A stretch of DNA of 64,000 nt, from contig JAKLIX010000004.1 in assembly GCA_022709385.1 (NCBI GenBank), forward strand, positions 1 to 64,000. The letters run 5' to 3'. Shown here in pieces: positions 36,015 to 45,788 of this stretch; the first letter of the stretch is position 1, and every line of letters begins with the position of its first letter. Origin of the DNA: Bacteroidota bacterium. GTDB lineage: Bacteria > Bacteroidota > Bacteroidia > Bacteroidales > CAIXZF01. The translations under genes and the position numbers were made by a program. The notes below the pieces were generated by a model. The model made no database searches, had not been told where the DNA came from, and saw only the letters and a program-made list of their open reading frames with translations.

Positions 36015-38684
36015 ATGGCAGAGGAAGCAGAAGAAATACAGGAAAATGCACTGAATGGCAACGGAGATCATCCGGTTGAACTGTCTGACGTGCAGAAAAC
36101 CATTCAGCTCTCAGGAATGTTCGAGAACTGGTTTCTGGATTATGCCTCCTATGTGATCCAGGAAAGGGCTGTCCCTGACCTTGAGGATGGCCTGAAACCG
36201 GTACAGCGGCGCCTGCTGCATGCGATGAAGGATCTGGATGACGGGAGGTACAATAAAGTTGCCAACATTATCGGGCACACCATGAAGTATCATCCCCATG
36301 GAGACGCTTCCATCGGTGATGCCCTGGTTCAGATGGGTCAGAAAGACATCCTGATCGATACCCAGGGCAACTGGGGTAATATTCTTACGGGTGACAATGC
36401 AGCGGCACCCCGTTACATTGAAGCCCGCCTTTCCAGGTTTGCCAATGAAGTGGTGTTTAATCCGAAAACCACAGCCTGGAAACCATCTTACGACGGAAGG
36501 AATAACGAGCCGGTAACCCTGCCCGTAAAATTTCCCCTGTTGCTTGCACAGGGTGCCGAGGGAATTGCGGTCGGACTGGCATCGAAAATTCTCCCGCACA
36601 ACTTCCTCGAACTGATCCAGGCTGCCATTGATCTTCTTCATGGGATCTCTACCCCTGTATACCCCGATTTCCCGACCGGAGGCTATGCCGATTTCTCAAG
36701 GTACAATGACGGCCTCAGGGGTGGACGCGTCAGGATAAGGGCAAGGATACAGCAACTGGATAAAAAAGCGCTCGTGATCAGTGAAGTTCCCTTTGGTACG
36801 ACCACAGGTTCACTGATAGATTCTATCCTGGCTGCCAATGATAAAGGTAAGATAAAGATCAGGAAAATTGACGACAATACGGCCGGTGAAGTCGAGATTA
36901 CAGTCCACCTTGCACAGGGCGTTTCACCCGACACTACCATCGACGCACTTTATGCATTTACCGATTGTGAGGTTTCCGTTTCTCCGAACAGCTGCGTAAT
37001 CGATCAGGGAAAACCCCGGTTCATGGGAATAACAGAAATTCTTGCACACAATACTGAGAGAATTCGCTTCCTGTTGCAGAAGGAACTTGAAATAAGACTC
37101 GCCGAACTGAAAGAACAATGGCATTTCTCTTCCCTTGAGAAAATCTTTATCGAAAAACGAATCTATCTGAAGATTGAAAAATGTGAGACCTGGGAGTCGG
37201 TGATAGAAACGATTGACCTGGGGCTCAATCCATACAAGAAAAAGCTGAAAAGGGAAGTCACCCGGGAGGATATCATCCGGCTGACTGAGATCAAAATCAA
37301 GCGGATTTCCCGATATGATGCCTTCAGGGCCGATGAACACCTTCTCGAATTGGAAAAGGAGATGGAAAAAACCGCGGAAAACCTGGCATCTATCATTCCC
37401 TTCACCATTGCATATCTTGAACATATCCGGGACAAATACGGGAAAGGACGGGAAAGAAAAACGGAAATCAGGAATTTTGACACCATCGAAGCCAGCCTGG
37501 TCGCTGCTGCAACACAAAAGCTTTACGTAAGCCGGACCGATGGTTTTGCCGGAACAGGGCTGAAAAAGGATGAATTTGTCTGCGAATGTTCCGATATTGA
37601 TGATATCATCGTGTTCCGCGAGGATGGTACTTTCATCATTACCAGAGTTTCGGAAAAGGTCTTTGTCGGGGAAAACATCATCCACATTGCGGTGTTTAAA
37701 CGAAATGACGACAGGACGATCTACAATATGATCTATCAGGACGGCAAGCAGGGATTATGTTATGTGAAACGCTTTGCTGCTTTAGGCATCAGCAGGGATA
37801 AGGAGTATTCCCTTACCCGCGGAACTGCCGGTTCACGTGTGGTCTATTTCTCGGCTAATCCAAACGGCGAAGCCGAAGTGATACAGGTTTTCCATAAACC
37901 CAAACCCAAACTGAAAAAGCTGAGCTTTGACTTTGATTTCAGCAGCCTGGCTATCAAAGGCCGGCAATCATACGGAAATATCCTGTCCAAACACCTGATC
38001 AGAAAAGTGGTAAAGAAAGAAGCAGGGATTTCAACCCTCAGTGCCCGGAATATTTGGTTTGATGAGTCCATCAGAAGGTTGAACGCAGATGCCAGGGGTA
38101 TCCTGCTGGGGGCTTTTGATAATGGGGATAAAATTATATCTGTTTATAAATCAGGATATTATAAACTTACCGGCTTTGACCTTAACCTTCACTTTGATGA
38201 AGATCTGATTTTTATCGAGCAGTACCTGCCCGGCCGGATATTCACCGTGCTCTATCTCGACAGGCAACAGGACCGTTATTATGTCAAGCGTTTTCAACCG
38301 GAACAGGGCGACCGGAAAATGATGTTTCTGACAGAAGATGCTACCCAGGAACTGGTGTTTTTCTGGGCTGAGAAATATCCTGTGATCCGCTATAAATATA
38401 CCAAAAAGAATACCGGTGAAGTAGTGATTGCCGAAACGGAGCTTGCGGATTTCATTGCCGTGAAAGGATACAAGGCCAGGGGGAAGCGCCTGAGCGAGCA
38501 TAGGATCGTTGATCTCGAGTCAGGTTTTCGTGATTCCGGAAGTGATGATTCACCCTCCGGCAGTGGGGAGAATACGGAATCCGGACCTGAAGACGCGGAT
38601 CTGCAAGCGGCAAAGGAGCAGGCCCTGCCGCCCGCCGAACATGCCGATCCGGGTATTCAGATGACGATTGAATTTAATGAATAG
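36015..38684 (+). CDS. parC: Topoisomerase IV subunit A
   Basis: 889 residues. The N-terminal breakage-reunion domain shows YASYVIQERAVPDLEDGLKPVQRR, HPHGDASIGDAL and the catalytic tyrosine in AAPRYIEARL (Tyr134). The C-terminal region has degenerate beta-pinwheel blades, with no perfect GyrA box, and an acidic Ser/Glu-rich tail. That places it with ParC of Bacteroidota rather than GyrA. Decatenates daughter chromosomes with ParE, which is not encoded here. Placed 9 bp after the BatA-domain gene and 18 bp before the flavodiiron gene in a plus-strand run. Confidence 0.9.
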   Translation: MAEEAEEIQENALNGNGDHPVELSDVQKTIQLSGMFENWFLDYASYVIQERAVPDLEDGLKPVQRRLLHAMKDLDDGRYNKVANIIGHTMKYHPHGDASIGDALVQMGQKDILIDTQGNWGNILTGDNAAAPRYIEARLSRFANEVVFNPKTTAWKPSYDGRNNEPVTLPVKFPLLLAQGAEGIAVGLASKILPHNFLELIQAAIDLLHGISTPVYPDFPTGGYADFSRYNDGLRGGRVRIRARIQQLDKKALVISEVPFGTTTGSLIDSILAANDKGKIKIRKIDDNTAGEVEITVHLAQGVSPDTTIDALYAFTDCEVSVSPNSCVIDQGKPRFMGITEILAHNTERIRFLLQKELEIRLAELKEQWHFSSLEKIFIEKRIYLKIEKCETWESVIETIDLGLNPYKKKLKREVTREDIIRLTEIKIKRISRYDAFRADEHLLELEKEMEKTAENLASIIPFTIAYLEHIRDKYGKGRERKTEIRNFDTIEASLVAAATQKLYVSRTDGFAGTGLKKDEFVCECSDIDDIIVFREDGTFIITRVSEKVFVGENIIHIAVFKRNDDRTIYNMIYQDGKQGLCYVKRFAALGISRDKEYSLTRGTAGSRVVYFSANPNGEAEVIQVFHKPKPKLKKLSFDFDFSSLAIKGRQSYGNILSKHLIRKVVKKEAGISTLSARNIWFDESIRRLNADARGILLGAFDNGDKIISVYKSGYYKLTGFDLNLHFDEDLIFIEQYLPGRIFTVLYLDRQQDRYYVKRFQPEQGDRKMMFLTEDATQELVFFWAEKYPVIRYKYTKKNTGEVVIAETELADFIAVKGYKARGKRLSEHRIVDLESGFRDSGSDDSPSGSGENTESGPEDADLQAAKEQALPPAEHADPGIQMTIEFNE

Positions 38685-38702
38685 GGAATACCTACAGAAG
38701 TT

Positions 38703-39926
38703 ATGAATAAACCATCAGTTTTACAGATAACACCGGATGTATACTGGACAGGTGTCCTTGATCCTGACCTGGTAACTTTCGATGTGGTGATGGAAACCCG
38801 CTATGGGACCACTTATAATGCATATCTGATCAAATCCGCTAAAACGGCACTGATAGAAACGGTGAAGGCTCCTTTTTGGGATGAATACAGGGAAAAACTG
38901 AAACAGCTTACGGACCCGGCAGCGATTTCGTACATCATTATGAATCACACCGAACCGGATCATTCAGGCAGTCTTCCCGAATTGCTCAGGATTGCTCCGG
39001 AGGCCACGGTAGTGGGCAGCGGCAATGCCATCCGCTATCTTAGCGATCAGATGGGCGCTGATTTTCGGCACCTTATCGTGAAAGACGGAGATACACTTGA
39101 CCTTGGTGGAAGGACACTCCGCTTTATTGGCGCACCCAACCTGCATTGGCCGGATACCATGTACACCTATCTGGAAGAAGATAAATTGCTCTTCAGCTGC
39201 GATTCTTTCGGCTGCCATTACAGCCATCCGGCCATGTTCGACGACCAGGTGGGCGAATTCGATGATGCCTTTTTGTACTATTACAATGTGATATTGAAAC
39301 CATACAGTAAATTCATGCTGAAGGCCATCCAGAAGATACGTCCGCTTGAACTGACGGCCGTTTGCCCCGGACACGGTCCCATCCTGAGAAAGAACTGGAG
39401 AAAGTATGTCGACTGGTCTGAAGCATTGGCTGCTGATGCCGTAAAGTATCCGCTTCCCAACAGGGTCATGATTGCGTATGTTTCTGCCTACCGTAACACG
39501 GCACTGATGGCGTCCAGGATTGCCGGCGGAATTCAGGCCGTTTCTCCGGAACTTGAAGTTGATCTCTGCGACCTGGAAGGGATGTCGCCCGAAGCGGTTG
39601 AACAGCATGTGACAGAAGCCAGCGGTATCATCGCCGGTTCTCCCATCATCAACCAGAACATATTACTTCAGTTATACCAGCTGTTCGCCATCATGAATCC
39701 GATACGCGACAGGGGTAAACTTGCCGCAGCATTCGGCAGCTACGGCTGGAGTGCTGATTTTATGAAAATGCTCGAGTCCAACCTGCTGAACCTGCGATTG
39801 AAAATTATCGGTGAAGGTGTTTACACCCGCTTTACTCCCCATGCGGAAGACCTGGACCGTTGCTTTGCACTGGGAAAAAAATTTGGAGAAGAAATAATTG
39901 CAGCAAATACCAAATGTTCGGATTGA
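38703..39926 (+). CDS. Flavodiiron protein (FprA type)
   Basis: 407 residues. The N-terminal metallo-beta-lactamase-like domain carries diiron ligands in MNHTEPDHSG (His82, Glu84, Asp86, His87), NLHWPDT, CDSFGCHYS and PGHGPI. The flavodoxin domain from about residue 250 starts VMIAYVSAYRNTA and has SPIINQNIL and FGSYGWSADF. There is no rubredoxin extension. These enzymes reduce O2 to water (or NO to N2O) in anaerobes. With the two rubrerythrin-like proteins it forms an oxidative-defence set in this window. It overlaps only the longer frame of the next gene, not its preferred start. Confidence 0.93.
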   Translation: MNKPSVLQITPDVYWTGVLDPDLVTFDVVMETRYGTTYNAYLIKSAKTALIETVKAPFWDEYREKLKQLTDPAAISYIIMNHTEPDHSGSLPELLRIAPEATVVGSGNAIRYLSDQMGADFRHLIVKDGDTLDLGGRTLRFIGAPNLHWPDTMYTYLEEDKLLFSCDSFGCHYSHPAMFDDQVGEFDDAFLYYYNVILKPYSKFMLKAIQKIRPLELTAVCPGHGPILRKNWRKYVDWSEALAADAVKYPLPNRVMIAYVSAYRNTALMASRIAGGIQAVSPELEVDLCDLEGMSPEAVEQHVTEASGIIAGSPIINQNILLQLYQLFAIMNPIRDRGKLAAAFGSYGWSADFMKMLESNLLNLRLKIIGEGVYTRFTPHAEDLDRCFALGKKFGEEIIAANTKCSD

Positions 39927-39927
39927 G

Positions 39928-40782
39928 ATGTCCGGTCTGATACACCCTTTTAAAACCGCTTTGACTTTCTTGGTTCTGGCAGGGATGTTGCTCCTGAGTA
40001 AGTCATGTCACCCGCAAAAACGACTTGCTAAGGAAAGCCTGTCAGTCTTTAAACCCCCGGCAGTCTTAGTGCTTTTTCCTGATTTCGTTTTTAAAAAAAA
40101 CGATAAGCCACTTGATATGAGTGGTTTGGATACACTGAATGAGGATCAGCTTGATTCTGTAAGATATTACAACAGCCACTTCATTCAGTATATTCAGGAC
40201 AGCCAGTTGGTGACCGGTCTGGCTGATGCCCTGGTGGATGAACTGCAACAATATGGTTTTGATGTGTTTATTGAGAATGATCTCGATAGCTTTTTCAGGA
40301 TGGACCGCCCTGCCTATGTGTTTTCTCTTGCCCAGGCTGAATTGGAGGAAGGCAACGAGATGGTGACTGAGAGTGATGTTTTTGATGATACCCTGCTGTA
40401 TTACAAGCAGTTCGATCTGCGGTTTGTGCGCCTGAATTTATGGTATGAAATCAATCCTGTGAATGCAGGAGAAGAGAAGCCGGGAGTGTATTTCTGTTCA
40501 TTTTTTGTTCAGGACAGGCTTAAAGGGCGTTTCTGGAGGCATCCCCTGTTTCTTGAAGTTGATTACAAGTACCGTCTGCTGGAGGTTAGGCCTGAAGATG
40601 TATACGGACTGGCTTCCTATGCAGGAGGACGGAGTGCATCATACCTGTTCGATCATTTCTTCAACCGGTTTCACCGCAGCCGGGTGATGGCCGACAGCAG
40701 TCATGCCTACTGGCATTATAACAGGCTGACCAACAGCATCAGACCTGCGGGAGAAAACCGATTTGTTCCGGCAGGCGAATAA
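39928..40782 (+). CDS. Putative lipoprotein of unknown function
   Basis: 284 residues from the ATG at 39928, one base after the flavodiiron stop codon; an in-frame TTG at 39898 would need a 29-base overlap. The N-terminal hydrophobic segment ends LLLSKSCHPQK, a lipoprotein-like site. I recognise no domain. The mature part is acidic and aromatic-rich, with a conserved-looking FRMDRPAYVFSLAQAELEE and a C-terminal SYLFDHFFNRF. Placed last in the plus-strand run after parC and the flavodiiron gene. Convergent with the transketolase gene. Confidence 0.7.
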   Translation: MSGLIHPFKTALTFLVLAGMLLLSKSCHPQKRLAKESLSVFKPPAVLVLFPDFVFKKNDKPLDMSGLDTLNEDQLDSVRYYNSHFIQYIQDSQLVTGLADALVDELQQYGFDVFIENDLDSFFRMDRPAYVFSLAQAELEEGNEMVTESDVFDDTLLYYKQFDLRFVRLNLWYEINPVNAGEEKPGVYFCSFFVQDRLKGRFWRHPLFLEVDYKYRLLEVRPEDVYGLASYAGGRSASYLFDHFFNRFHRSRVMADSSHAYWHYNRLTNSIRPAGENRFVPAGE

Positions 40783-40806
40783 TCCGGGGAATTGATTGTG
40801 TGGGAA

Positions 40807-41775
40807 TTACCCTGTGGTGGATCGTTTTCTTTTGTAGACCCTGCTTGCGGCTGCAGCGATATAAGGAGCCGTCAGGCCATATTTTTCAAGAAGTTCATCG
40901 GGTTTACCGCTTTCCCCGAATTGGTTATCCACCGCCACCATTTCCAGAGGTACCGGAAAATGTCTGGCAGCTTCCTGGGCTATCGCATCTCCCAGACCGC
41001 CATTTCTGAGGTGTTCTTCAGCCGTCACGGCGCAGCCTGTAGCAGAGAGGGAAGCGATAACAGCCTTAGTGTCAAGTGGTTTAATGGTATGAATGTTGAT
41101 TACGCGGGCTTGTATGCCTTTTTCTTCTAGCATTTCCCTGGCGAGGATGGCATGCCAGACGAGGTGTCCGGTCGCAAAAATACTCACATCATCCCCATCG
41201 GTCAGTTGTTGTGCCTGCCCGATCACAAAGGGCAGGGAGGCAGGGATGAAGTTTGGGACCTTCGGTCTTCCAAAACGCAGGTAGGCCGGTCCGGTGTGTG
41301 ATCCGAGTGCGATGGTGGCCGCCCGGGTCTGGTTGAAATCACAGGGCACAATGACGGTCATCTTCGGCATCATTCGCATCAACCCGATATCTTCCAGTAT
41401 CTGATGGGTCGCTCCGTCTTCGCCAAGGGTCAGTCCGGCATGAGAAGCACAAATTTTAACATTTTTATTTGAATAGGCCACGGATTGCCGGATCTGGTCG
41501 TAAACCCTTCCGGTAGAGAAATTTGCAAAAGTCCCCGTAAAGGGTATTTTCCCTCCGATGGTCAGTCCGGCCGCTATCCCGATCATGTTTGCCTCGGCAA
41601 TTCCCACCTGAAAGAACCTCGAAGGGAATTCCACGGCAAAGGCATCCATCCTTACCGATTCTGTGAGGTCTGCACACAGGGCGACCACCTCCGGGTTCGT
41701 CCTTCCCAGTTCCAGAAGTCCTTCCCCGAATCCGGCCCTGGTTTCTTTTTTCTCATCTGTGTGGTATAGGTTCAT
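40807..41775 (-). CDS. Transketolase, C-terminal (pyrimidine-binding) subunit
   Basis: 322 residues. The pyrimidine-binding domain shows ALCADLTESVRMDAF, RFFQVGIAEANMIGIAAGL (catalytic Glu of the PYR domain) and FSTGRVYDQIRQSVAYSN. The C-terminal transketolase domain has ARVINIHTIKPLDTKAVI and TAEEHLRNGGLGDAI. Together with the N-terminal subunit at 43228 it makes a full transketolase split over two genes, a form seen in many anaerobes. The two halves are separated here by a VWA-domain gene, 5 bp upstream of this one. Confidence 0.92.
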   Translation of the reverse strand: MNLYHTDEKKETRAGFGEGLLELGRTNPEVVALCADLTESVRMDAFAVEFPSRFFQVGIAEANMIGIAAGLTIGGKIPFTGTFANFSTGRVYDQIRQSVAYSNKNVKICASHAGLTLGEDGATHQILEDIGLMRMMPKMTVIVPCDFNQTRAATIALGSHTGPAYLRFGRPKVPNFIPASLPFVIGQAQQLTDGDDVSIFATGHLVWHAILAREMLEEKGIQARVINIHTIKPLDTKAVIASLSATGCAVTAEEHLRNGGLGDAIAQEAARHFPVPLEMVAVDNQFGESGKPDELLEKYGLTAPYIAAAASRVYKRKRSTTG

Positions 41776-41780
41776 GCCGT

Positions 41781-43190
41781 TTACTTTTGGTATGGTTTGA
41801 CGTGGATTGTTTCACCGGAGGATACCCGGAACGATTTTTCGACCGTATAGATCGACCGGTCGGCATATTTAGACCGGAATACTGCACGGTACTGCCCCGG
41901 CTGCAGCATGACGGTTTCCTGGGATGGGTTGCTGTCCCTGAAATTATACAACCAGATCAATCCGTTCTCAGTTTCCTGGTAAAGGCTGCCGTATCCGTTC
42001 GCGGATTTCTGGATCACTGCGATGCCTGGTACAGGGATTTCCACAGTGGTGGTGTGACTTTGCATGATTTCAACATCCCCGATAATGAGCCTGGGCAAAC
42101 AGAGCACTTCAAGGTCGTATGATCCGGTAAGGTAGTTTTCCTGCGTATTGAATGTTTGCACGTTGATTGTTTCCATCAGGCCTTTTTGTCTGATGATGCA
42201 CGGAAGGTTTTTTACAGTACTTCCTGATTTCAGGTACAGGCTCCCCTGGGGGCAGGATACAGGGATGATGGTGTGCCGTCCTGCTGAGAGCTGGATACTG
42301 TCCACATGAACCGGAGGTATTGTATGAACCGTCATCCTGTATGTAATGAGCGGGTCTATCACCAGGGTGTCGGGCAGGCCTTTATGGTTCAGGGTATGAA
42401 TGAAATTGTATTTTATCAGTCCGGAGAATCTGTCGTAGAATGTCATGTTGACGTTGGTTTCCTTGGGATTGCCCTCGGTATCCAGCAGGTTCACCTGAGC
42501 GGTGGTAGAGTTGAGTGCCTGAGAGATCACCACGTTGAGGGCTTTGGAAAAAGCTACTTCATCGGAGGCATCGTAATAGGTTCCCACACAGTCGAATGCA
42601 GTTTTAAAGTCTTTTCCGATTCCGATGATGAAGGGTTTCAGGACGAGGCCTTTTTTTTGCAGCGCCCTTGAAACGGCACATGGGTCACCGTTGCATTCTT
42701 CAATCCCGTCAGTGATCAGTACGATGATATTCCTGCAATTGTCGCAGGGAGGGAAATCGCTGCCTGCTTGTTCGAGTGAATAAGCAATCGGGGTGGTTCC
42801 CCTCGGGGTGATTCCGCGAAGTACCTGTTTGATCCGTTTGGCGTTGTTACCTGAGAATGAAACTTCCAGTCTTGAATCATCACAATCCTGGGGCGGAAAA
42901 TTCTTCTGATGTCCGTAAACCCTGAGGGCCAGTTCCAGGTTGTCGACCAGGGCCAGCGAGTCCAGCAGGTCAGACAAAAGCCGTTGGGCGATATTGATCT
43001 TTAAATCGCTTTGCCAGCGGCCATACATGCTTTGGGAGGCATCAAAAACAAAAAGTATCCGGGTAAGCGGTGTGGGTTTTTCAATTTCTTCCGGTTTTTG
43101 GCCATGGCAAAGTGAATGCTGCCAAAGCGGTGCAGTCAGCACCCAAAGGCTGATCAGAAACGGTAAGGCTTTCCTGGCAGTGGTTTTCAA
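41781..43190 (-). CDS. Exported von Willebrand factor A domain protein
   Basis: 469 residues with a Sec signal peptide (residues 1-31, ending LCHGQ). The VWA domain, about 45-225, has the metal-ion site DASQSMYGRW (DxSxS), TPRGTTPIAYSL and IIVLITDGIEECNGDP. Regions of about 240-460 are beta-rich and lipoprotein/adhesin-like without a known family. The gene sits between the two transketolase subunit genes, 37 bp and 5 bp from them, all on the minus strand. A functional link to transketolase is not obvious; it is probably an insertion into the operon. Confidence 0.85.
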   Translation of the reverse strand: MKTTARKALPFLISLWVLTAPLWQHSLCHGQKPEEIEKPTPLTRILFVFDASQSMYGRWQSDLKINIAQRLLSDLLDSLALVDNLELALRVYGHQKNFPPQDCDDSRLEVSFSGNNAKRIKQVLRGITPRGTTPIAYSLEQAGSDFPPCDNCRNIIVLITDGIEECNGDPCAVSRALQKKGLVLKPFIIGIGKDFKTAFDCVGTYYDASDEVAFSKALNVVISQALNSTTAQVNLLDTEGNPKETNVNMTFYDRFSGLIKYNFIHTLNHKGLPDTLVIDPLITYRMTVHTIPPVHVDSIQLSAGRHTIIPVSCPQGSLYLKSGSTVKNLPCIIRQKGLMETINVQTFNTQENYLTGSYDLEVLCLPRLIIGDVEIMQSHTTTVEIPVPGIAVIQKSANGYGSLYQETENGLIWLYNFRDSNPSQETVMLQPGQYRAVFRSKYADRSIYTVEKSFRVSSGETIHVKPYQK

Positions 43191-43227
43191 TGCGCTTAAA
43201 TCGTTTGAAGGCGATGATCATTCATTG

Positions 43228-44064
43228 TCAATAGTCCCCGAGGGTTACAGGCAGCTGGACCAGTGCCCTGTCAGCCTGCTCCGGGTTGGGCGCCATGCCG
43301 TGCCATTTATGCGTACCCATCATGTAATCCACTCCGTATCCCATTTCAGTGTGCATGAGAATGGCAATTGGTTTGTTCATTCCGCATACCGATTTGGCTT
43401 TCGCCAGGGTAGCGAGCAGACTGCTGATATCGTTTCCGTTCGTTTCCAGAACTTTCCATCCGAAAGCTTCCCATTTCGCCCTCAGATCACCCAGTGAGAC
43501 CACTTCATCAACGGGGCCGTCAATTTGTTTATTGTTATAATCTATAGTAAGTATCAGGTTGTCAACCTTCCTGGCTGCTGCAAACATGGCGGCCTCCCAA
43601 ACCTGTCCTTCCTGGATTTCGCCATCCCCTGTCAATACAAAGACCAGGTGGGGGTCTCCGTTCATTTTTTTTGCAAGAGCCGCTCCGATGCCGACCGACA
43701 GCCCCTGGCCGAGCGAGCCGGACGCCATCCTGACCCCTGGTAAGGCTTCCAGGGTTGCCGGATGACCCTGCAGGCGGCTGTTCAGTTTGCGGAAAGTGCC
43801 CAGTTCAGGCAGGGGGAAGTATCCCGATCTGGCCAGGACACTGTACCAGGCCGGGGATATATGTCCGTTGGACAAAAAGAAGACATCCTGTCCGTGGCCA
43901 TCCATGCTGAAATGCTCCGGATCGTGTTTCATCACTGAGAAATAAAGCACAGTAAAAAAATCAGCACAGCCCAGGCTTCCCCCGGGATGCCCGCTCTGGG
44001 CAGCTGTCACCATTCTGATCACATCACGTCTGACCTGCGTGGCAATCGCTTGAAGATCATGCAT
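43228..44064 (-). CDS. Transketolase, N-terminal (thiamine diphosphate-binding) subunit
   Basis: 278 residues. The ThDP-binding region is visible: QSGHPGGSLGCADFFTVLYF, SNGHISPAWYSVL, ASGSLGQGLSVGIGAAL and the GDG...N signature LTGDGEIQEGQVWEAAMFA...IDYNNKQIDG. Forms the heterodimeric transketolase with the protein at 40807: non-oxidative pentose phosphate pathway, transfer of two-carbon units. The start agrees with the -7 promoter element at 44084-44091. Confidence 0.93.
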   Translation of the reverse strand: MHDLQAIATQVRRDVIRMVTAAQSGHPGGSLGCADFFTVLYFSVMKHDPEHFSMDGHGQDVFFLSNGHISPAWYSVLARSGYFPLPELGTFRKLNSRLQGHPATLEALPGVRMASGSLGQGLSVGIGAALAKKMNGDPHLVFVLTGDGEIQEGQVWEAAMFAAARKVDNLILTIDYNNKQIDGPVDEVVSLGDLRAKWEAFGWKVLETNGNDISSLLATLAKAKSVCGMNKPIAILMHTEMGYGVDYMMGTHKWHGMAPNPEQADRALVQLPVTLGDY

Positions 44065-44083
44065 ATTAATACACTTATGTTCA

Positions 44084-44091
44084 CAAAAATA
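44084..44091 (-). promoter_or_regulatory. Bacteroidota -7 promoter element (TATTTTTG)
   Basis: TAnnTTTG on the minus strand, 19 bases before the ATG of the transketolase N-terminal subunit. Likely the promoter of the three-gene minus-strand operon. Confidence 0.55.
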
Positions 44092-44193
44092 GCCTGATTT
44101 TTCCCCATACCCGGGTGATTGTTGATAAAAATGGATAAAACCGCGGATGAAGAGGCTGATCTTGTCAAGGCTTCAAATGCCGGAAAACTATCC

Positions 44194-44201
44194 TATCTTT
44201 G
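44194..44201 (+). promoter_or_regulatory. Bacteroidota -7 promoter element (TATCTTTG) for ychF
   Basis: TAnnTTTG overlapping an upstream in-frame start at 44199. It therefore rules that start out and places the ychF start at the ATG at 44220. Confidence 0.6.
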
Positions 44202-44219
44202 TACCTTAAAACGCTCGTC

Positions 44220-45320
44220 ATGTCACTGAAATGCGGAATTGTAGGCTTGACCAACTCCGGGAAAACCACCCTGTTCAACTGTATGTCTTCGACCAAAGCC
44301 CAGGCGGCCAGGTTTGCCTATTCAGCCACAAAATCTAATCTCGGCGTGGTTGATGTTCCAGATCCGCGCCTTGCTGCCATCGATGCATTGATCAGGTCAG
44401 CGAAAGTAGTTCCCACTACGGTTGAGATCGTGGATATTCCCGGTTTGGCCAAAGGTGCCAGCCAGGGGGAAGGAATCGGTAATAAGTTTCTGGCCGATAT
44501 TCGAAATACGGATGCCATCATTCACGTGATCAGATGTTTTGATGATGATTCCCTTCCTCATGTGGAGGGTTCCATCAACCCTGTGAGAGATCGCGAAATC
44601 GTGGATCTCGAGCTTCAGATCGCTGATCTTGAATCGGTTGACCGGCGCTTGCAACGCCTGGAAAAGGCTGCGAAAGTGGGTGGTGATAAAGATGCCAGGC
44701 GTGCGGTCGATATCCTGCATGTGTATAAAACTCACCTTGAATCCTTTCAGAGTGCCAGGACCGTTCCCCTTAGCCAGGAAGAACAGCGTGCGATTCAGGA
44801 TCTTTTTCTGCTGACTGCCAAACCGGTTATTTATGTGTGTAATGTGGATGAAATGTCTGCTGTAACCGGCAATGCATATGTGGATCAGTTCAAAGCAGCG
44901 ATGAAAGATGAAAACACTGAGATATTGGTGATTGCAGGCGCCATGGAAGCAGAAATATCAGAGCTGGATTCCATCGAAGACAGGCTTGTCTTTCTAAATG
45001 AAATGGGATTAACCGAGCCGGGGGTGGATAAACTGATCAGGGCAGCATATCATATGCTTTCGCTTAAGACTTTTTTCACCGCAGGACCCAAAGAGGTGCG
45101 TGCATGGACCATCCGTGAAGGCGCTACTGCACCCATGGCTGCGGGAGTCATTCACAGCGATCTCGAAAGAGGGTTCATCCGTGCTGAAGTGATGAAATAC
45201 GATGACTTTATCCGGCTTGGTTCTGAACATGCCTGCAAAGAGGCCGGCAAGTTGATGATAGAAGGGAAAAACTACATTGTGCAGGATGGAGATATCCTGC
45301 ATATCCGGTTTAATGTCTGA
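44220..45320 (+). CDS. ychF: Ribosome-associated ATPase/GTPase YchF (Obg family)
   Basis: 366 residues from the ATG at 44220. G1 loop GLTNSGKTT, G3 VDIPGLAKGAS, and NVDE in place of the usual NKxD, which is the YchF variation linked to ATP preference. The TGS domain at the C-terminus is complete (FFTAGPKEVRAWTIREGATAP, AGVIHSDLERGFI, GKLMIEGKNYIVQDGDILHIRF). A universally conserved protein that binds ribosomes and modulates stress responses. It ends with an 11-base overlap of the convergent TPR gene. Confidence 0.95.
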   Translation: MSLKCGIVGLTNSGKTTLFNCMSSTKAQAARFAYSATKSNLGVVDVPDPRLAAIDALIRSAKVVPTTVEIVDIPGLAKGASQGEGIGNKFLADIRNTDAIIHVIRCFDDDSLPHVEGSINPVRDREIVDLELQIADLESVDRRLQRLEKAAKVGGDKDARRAVDILHVYKTHLESFQSARTVPLSQEEQRAIQDLFLLTAKPVIYVCNVDEMSAVTGNAYVDQFKAAMKDENTEILVIAGAMEAEISELDSIEDRLVFLNEMGLTEPGVDKLIRAAYHMLSLKTFFTAGPKEVRAWTIREGATAPMAAGVIHSDLERGFIRAEVMKYDDFIRLGSEHACKEAGKLMIEGKNYIVQDGDILHIRFNV

Positions 45321-45741
45321 TCTTTAACGAGTCAACGCAGTTCCTGGTCTTGTCGCGCATATTGGGTTTCCCAAGCCGTTCTGCTTCCCTGTAATCATCA
45401 CATGCCTTCGCTTTTTCGCCCAGGTAAAAAAAGATATCCCCCCTGGTCGACCATGCATCAGCATATGCAGGGTTCAGTTCAATGGCTTTTGAAAAGTCAT
45501 CGAGGGCAGGTTGCACTTCTTTCAGGCTGAAATAAGCGCCTCCTCTCAGGAAGTAAGCTTCAGGGATGTCGGGTCTGACCCTGATACTGCGGCTTAGTAA
45601 ATCTATAGCTTTTTGATAATCACCGCGATAAAGGGATTGGGATCCCTGGTGCATCAGTTTCCTGGCTTTTTCATGCCCGGTATCGCAGGCGCATGTCAGG
45701 CATATTATGAAACCGCTTAAAATAAGGAACTTGCGTGTCAT
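45310..45741 (-). CDS. TPR-repeat lipoprotein
   Basis: 143 residues from the ATG at 45741. The signal peptide ends LTCACDTGH, a lipoprotein-type cysteine near residue 19. Three tetratricopeptide repeats follow: LYRGDYQKAIDLLSRSIRVRP, AYFLRGGAYFSLKEVQPALDDF and AWSTRGDIFFYLGEKAKACDDY. These mediate protein contacts. It is the last gene of the minus-strand envelope run and overlaps the end of ychF by 11 bases. No specific partner can be named. Confidence 0.8.
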   Translation of the reverse strand: MTRKFLILSGFIICLTCACDTGHEKARKLMHQGSQSLYRGDYQKAIDLLSRSIRVRPDIPEAYFLRGGAYFSLKEVQPALDDFSKAIELNPAYADAWSTRGDIFFYLGEKAKACDDYREAERLGKPNMRDKTRNCVDSLKIRH

Positions 45742-45788
45742 TCCCCGGAATATTGATAATCGATTCATTGACAAAATTAGCCAAAAAT

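Noticed and set aside
36924..37685. 253-codon minus-strand frame
   Set aside because: Antisense to parC, which is intact and conserved; no domain seen.
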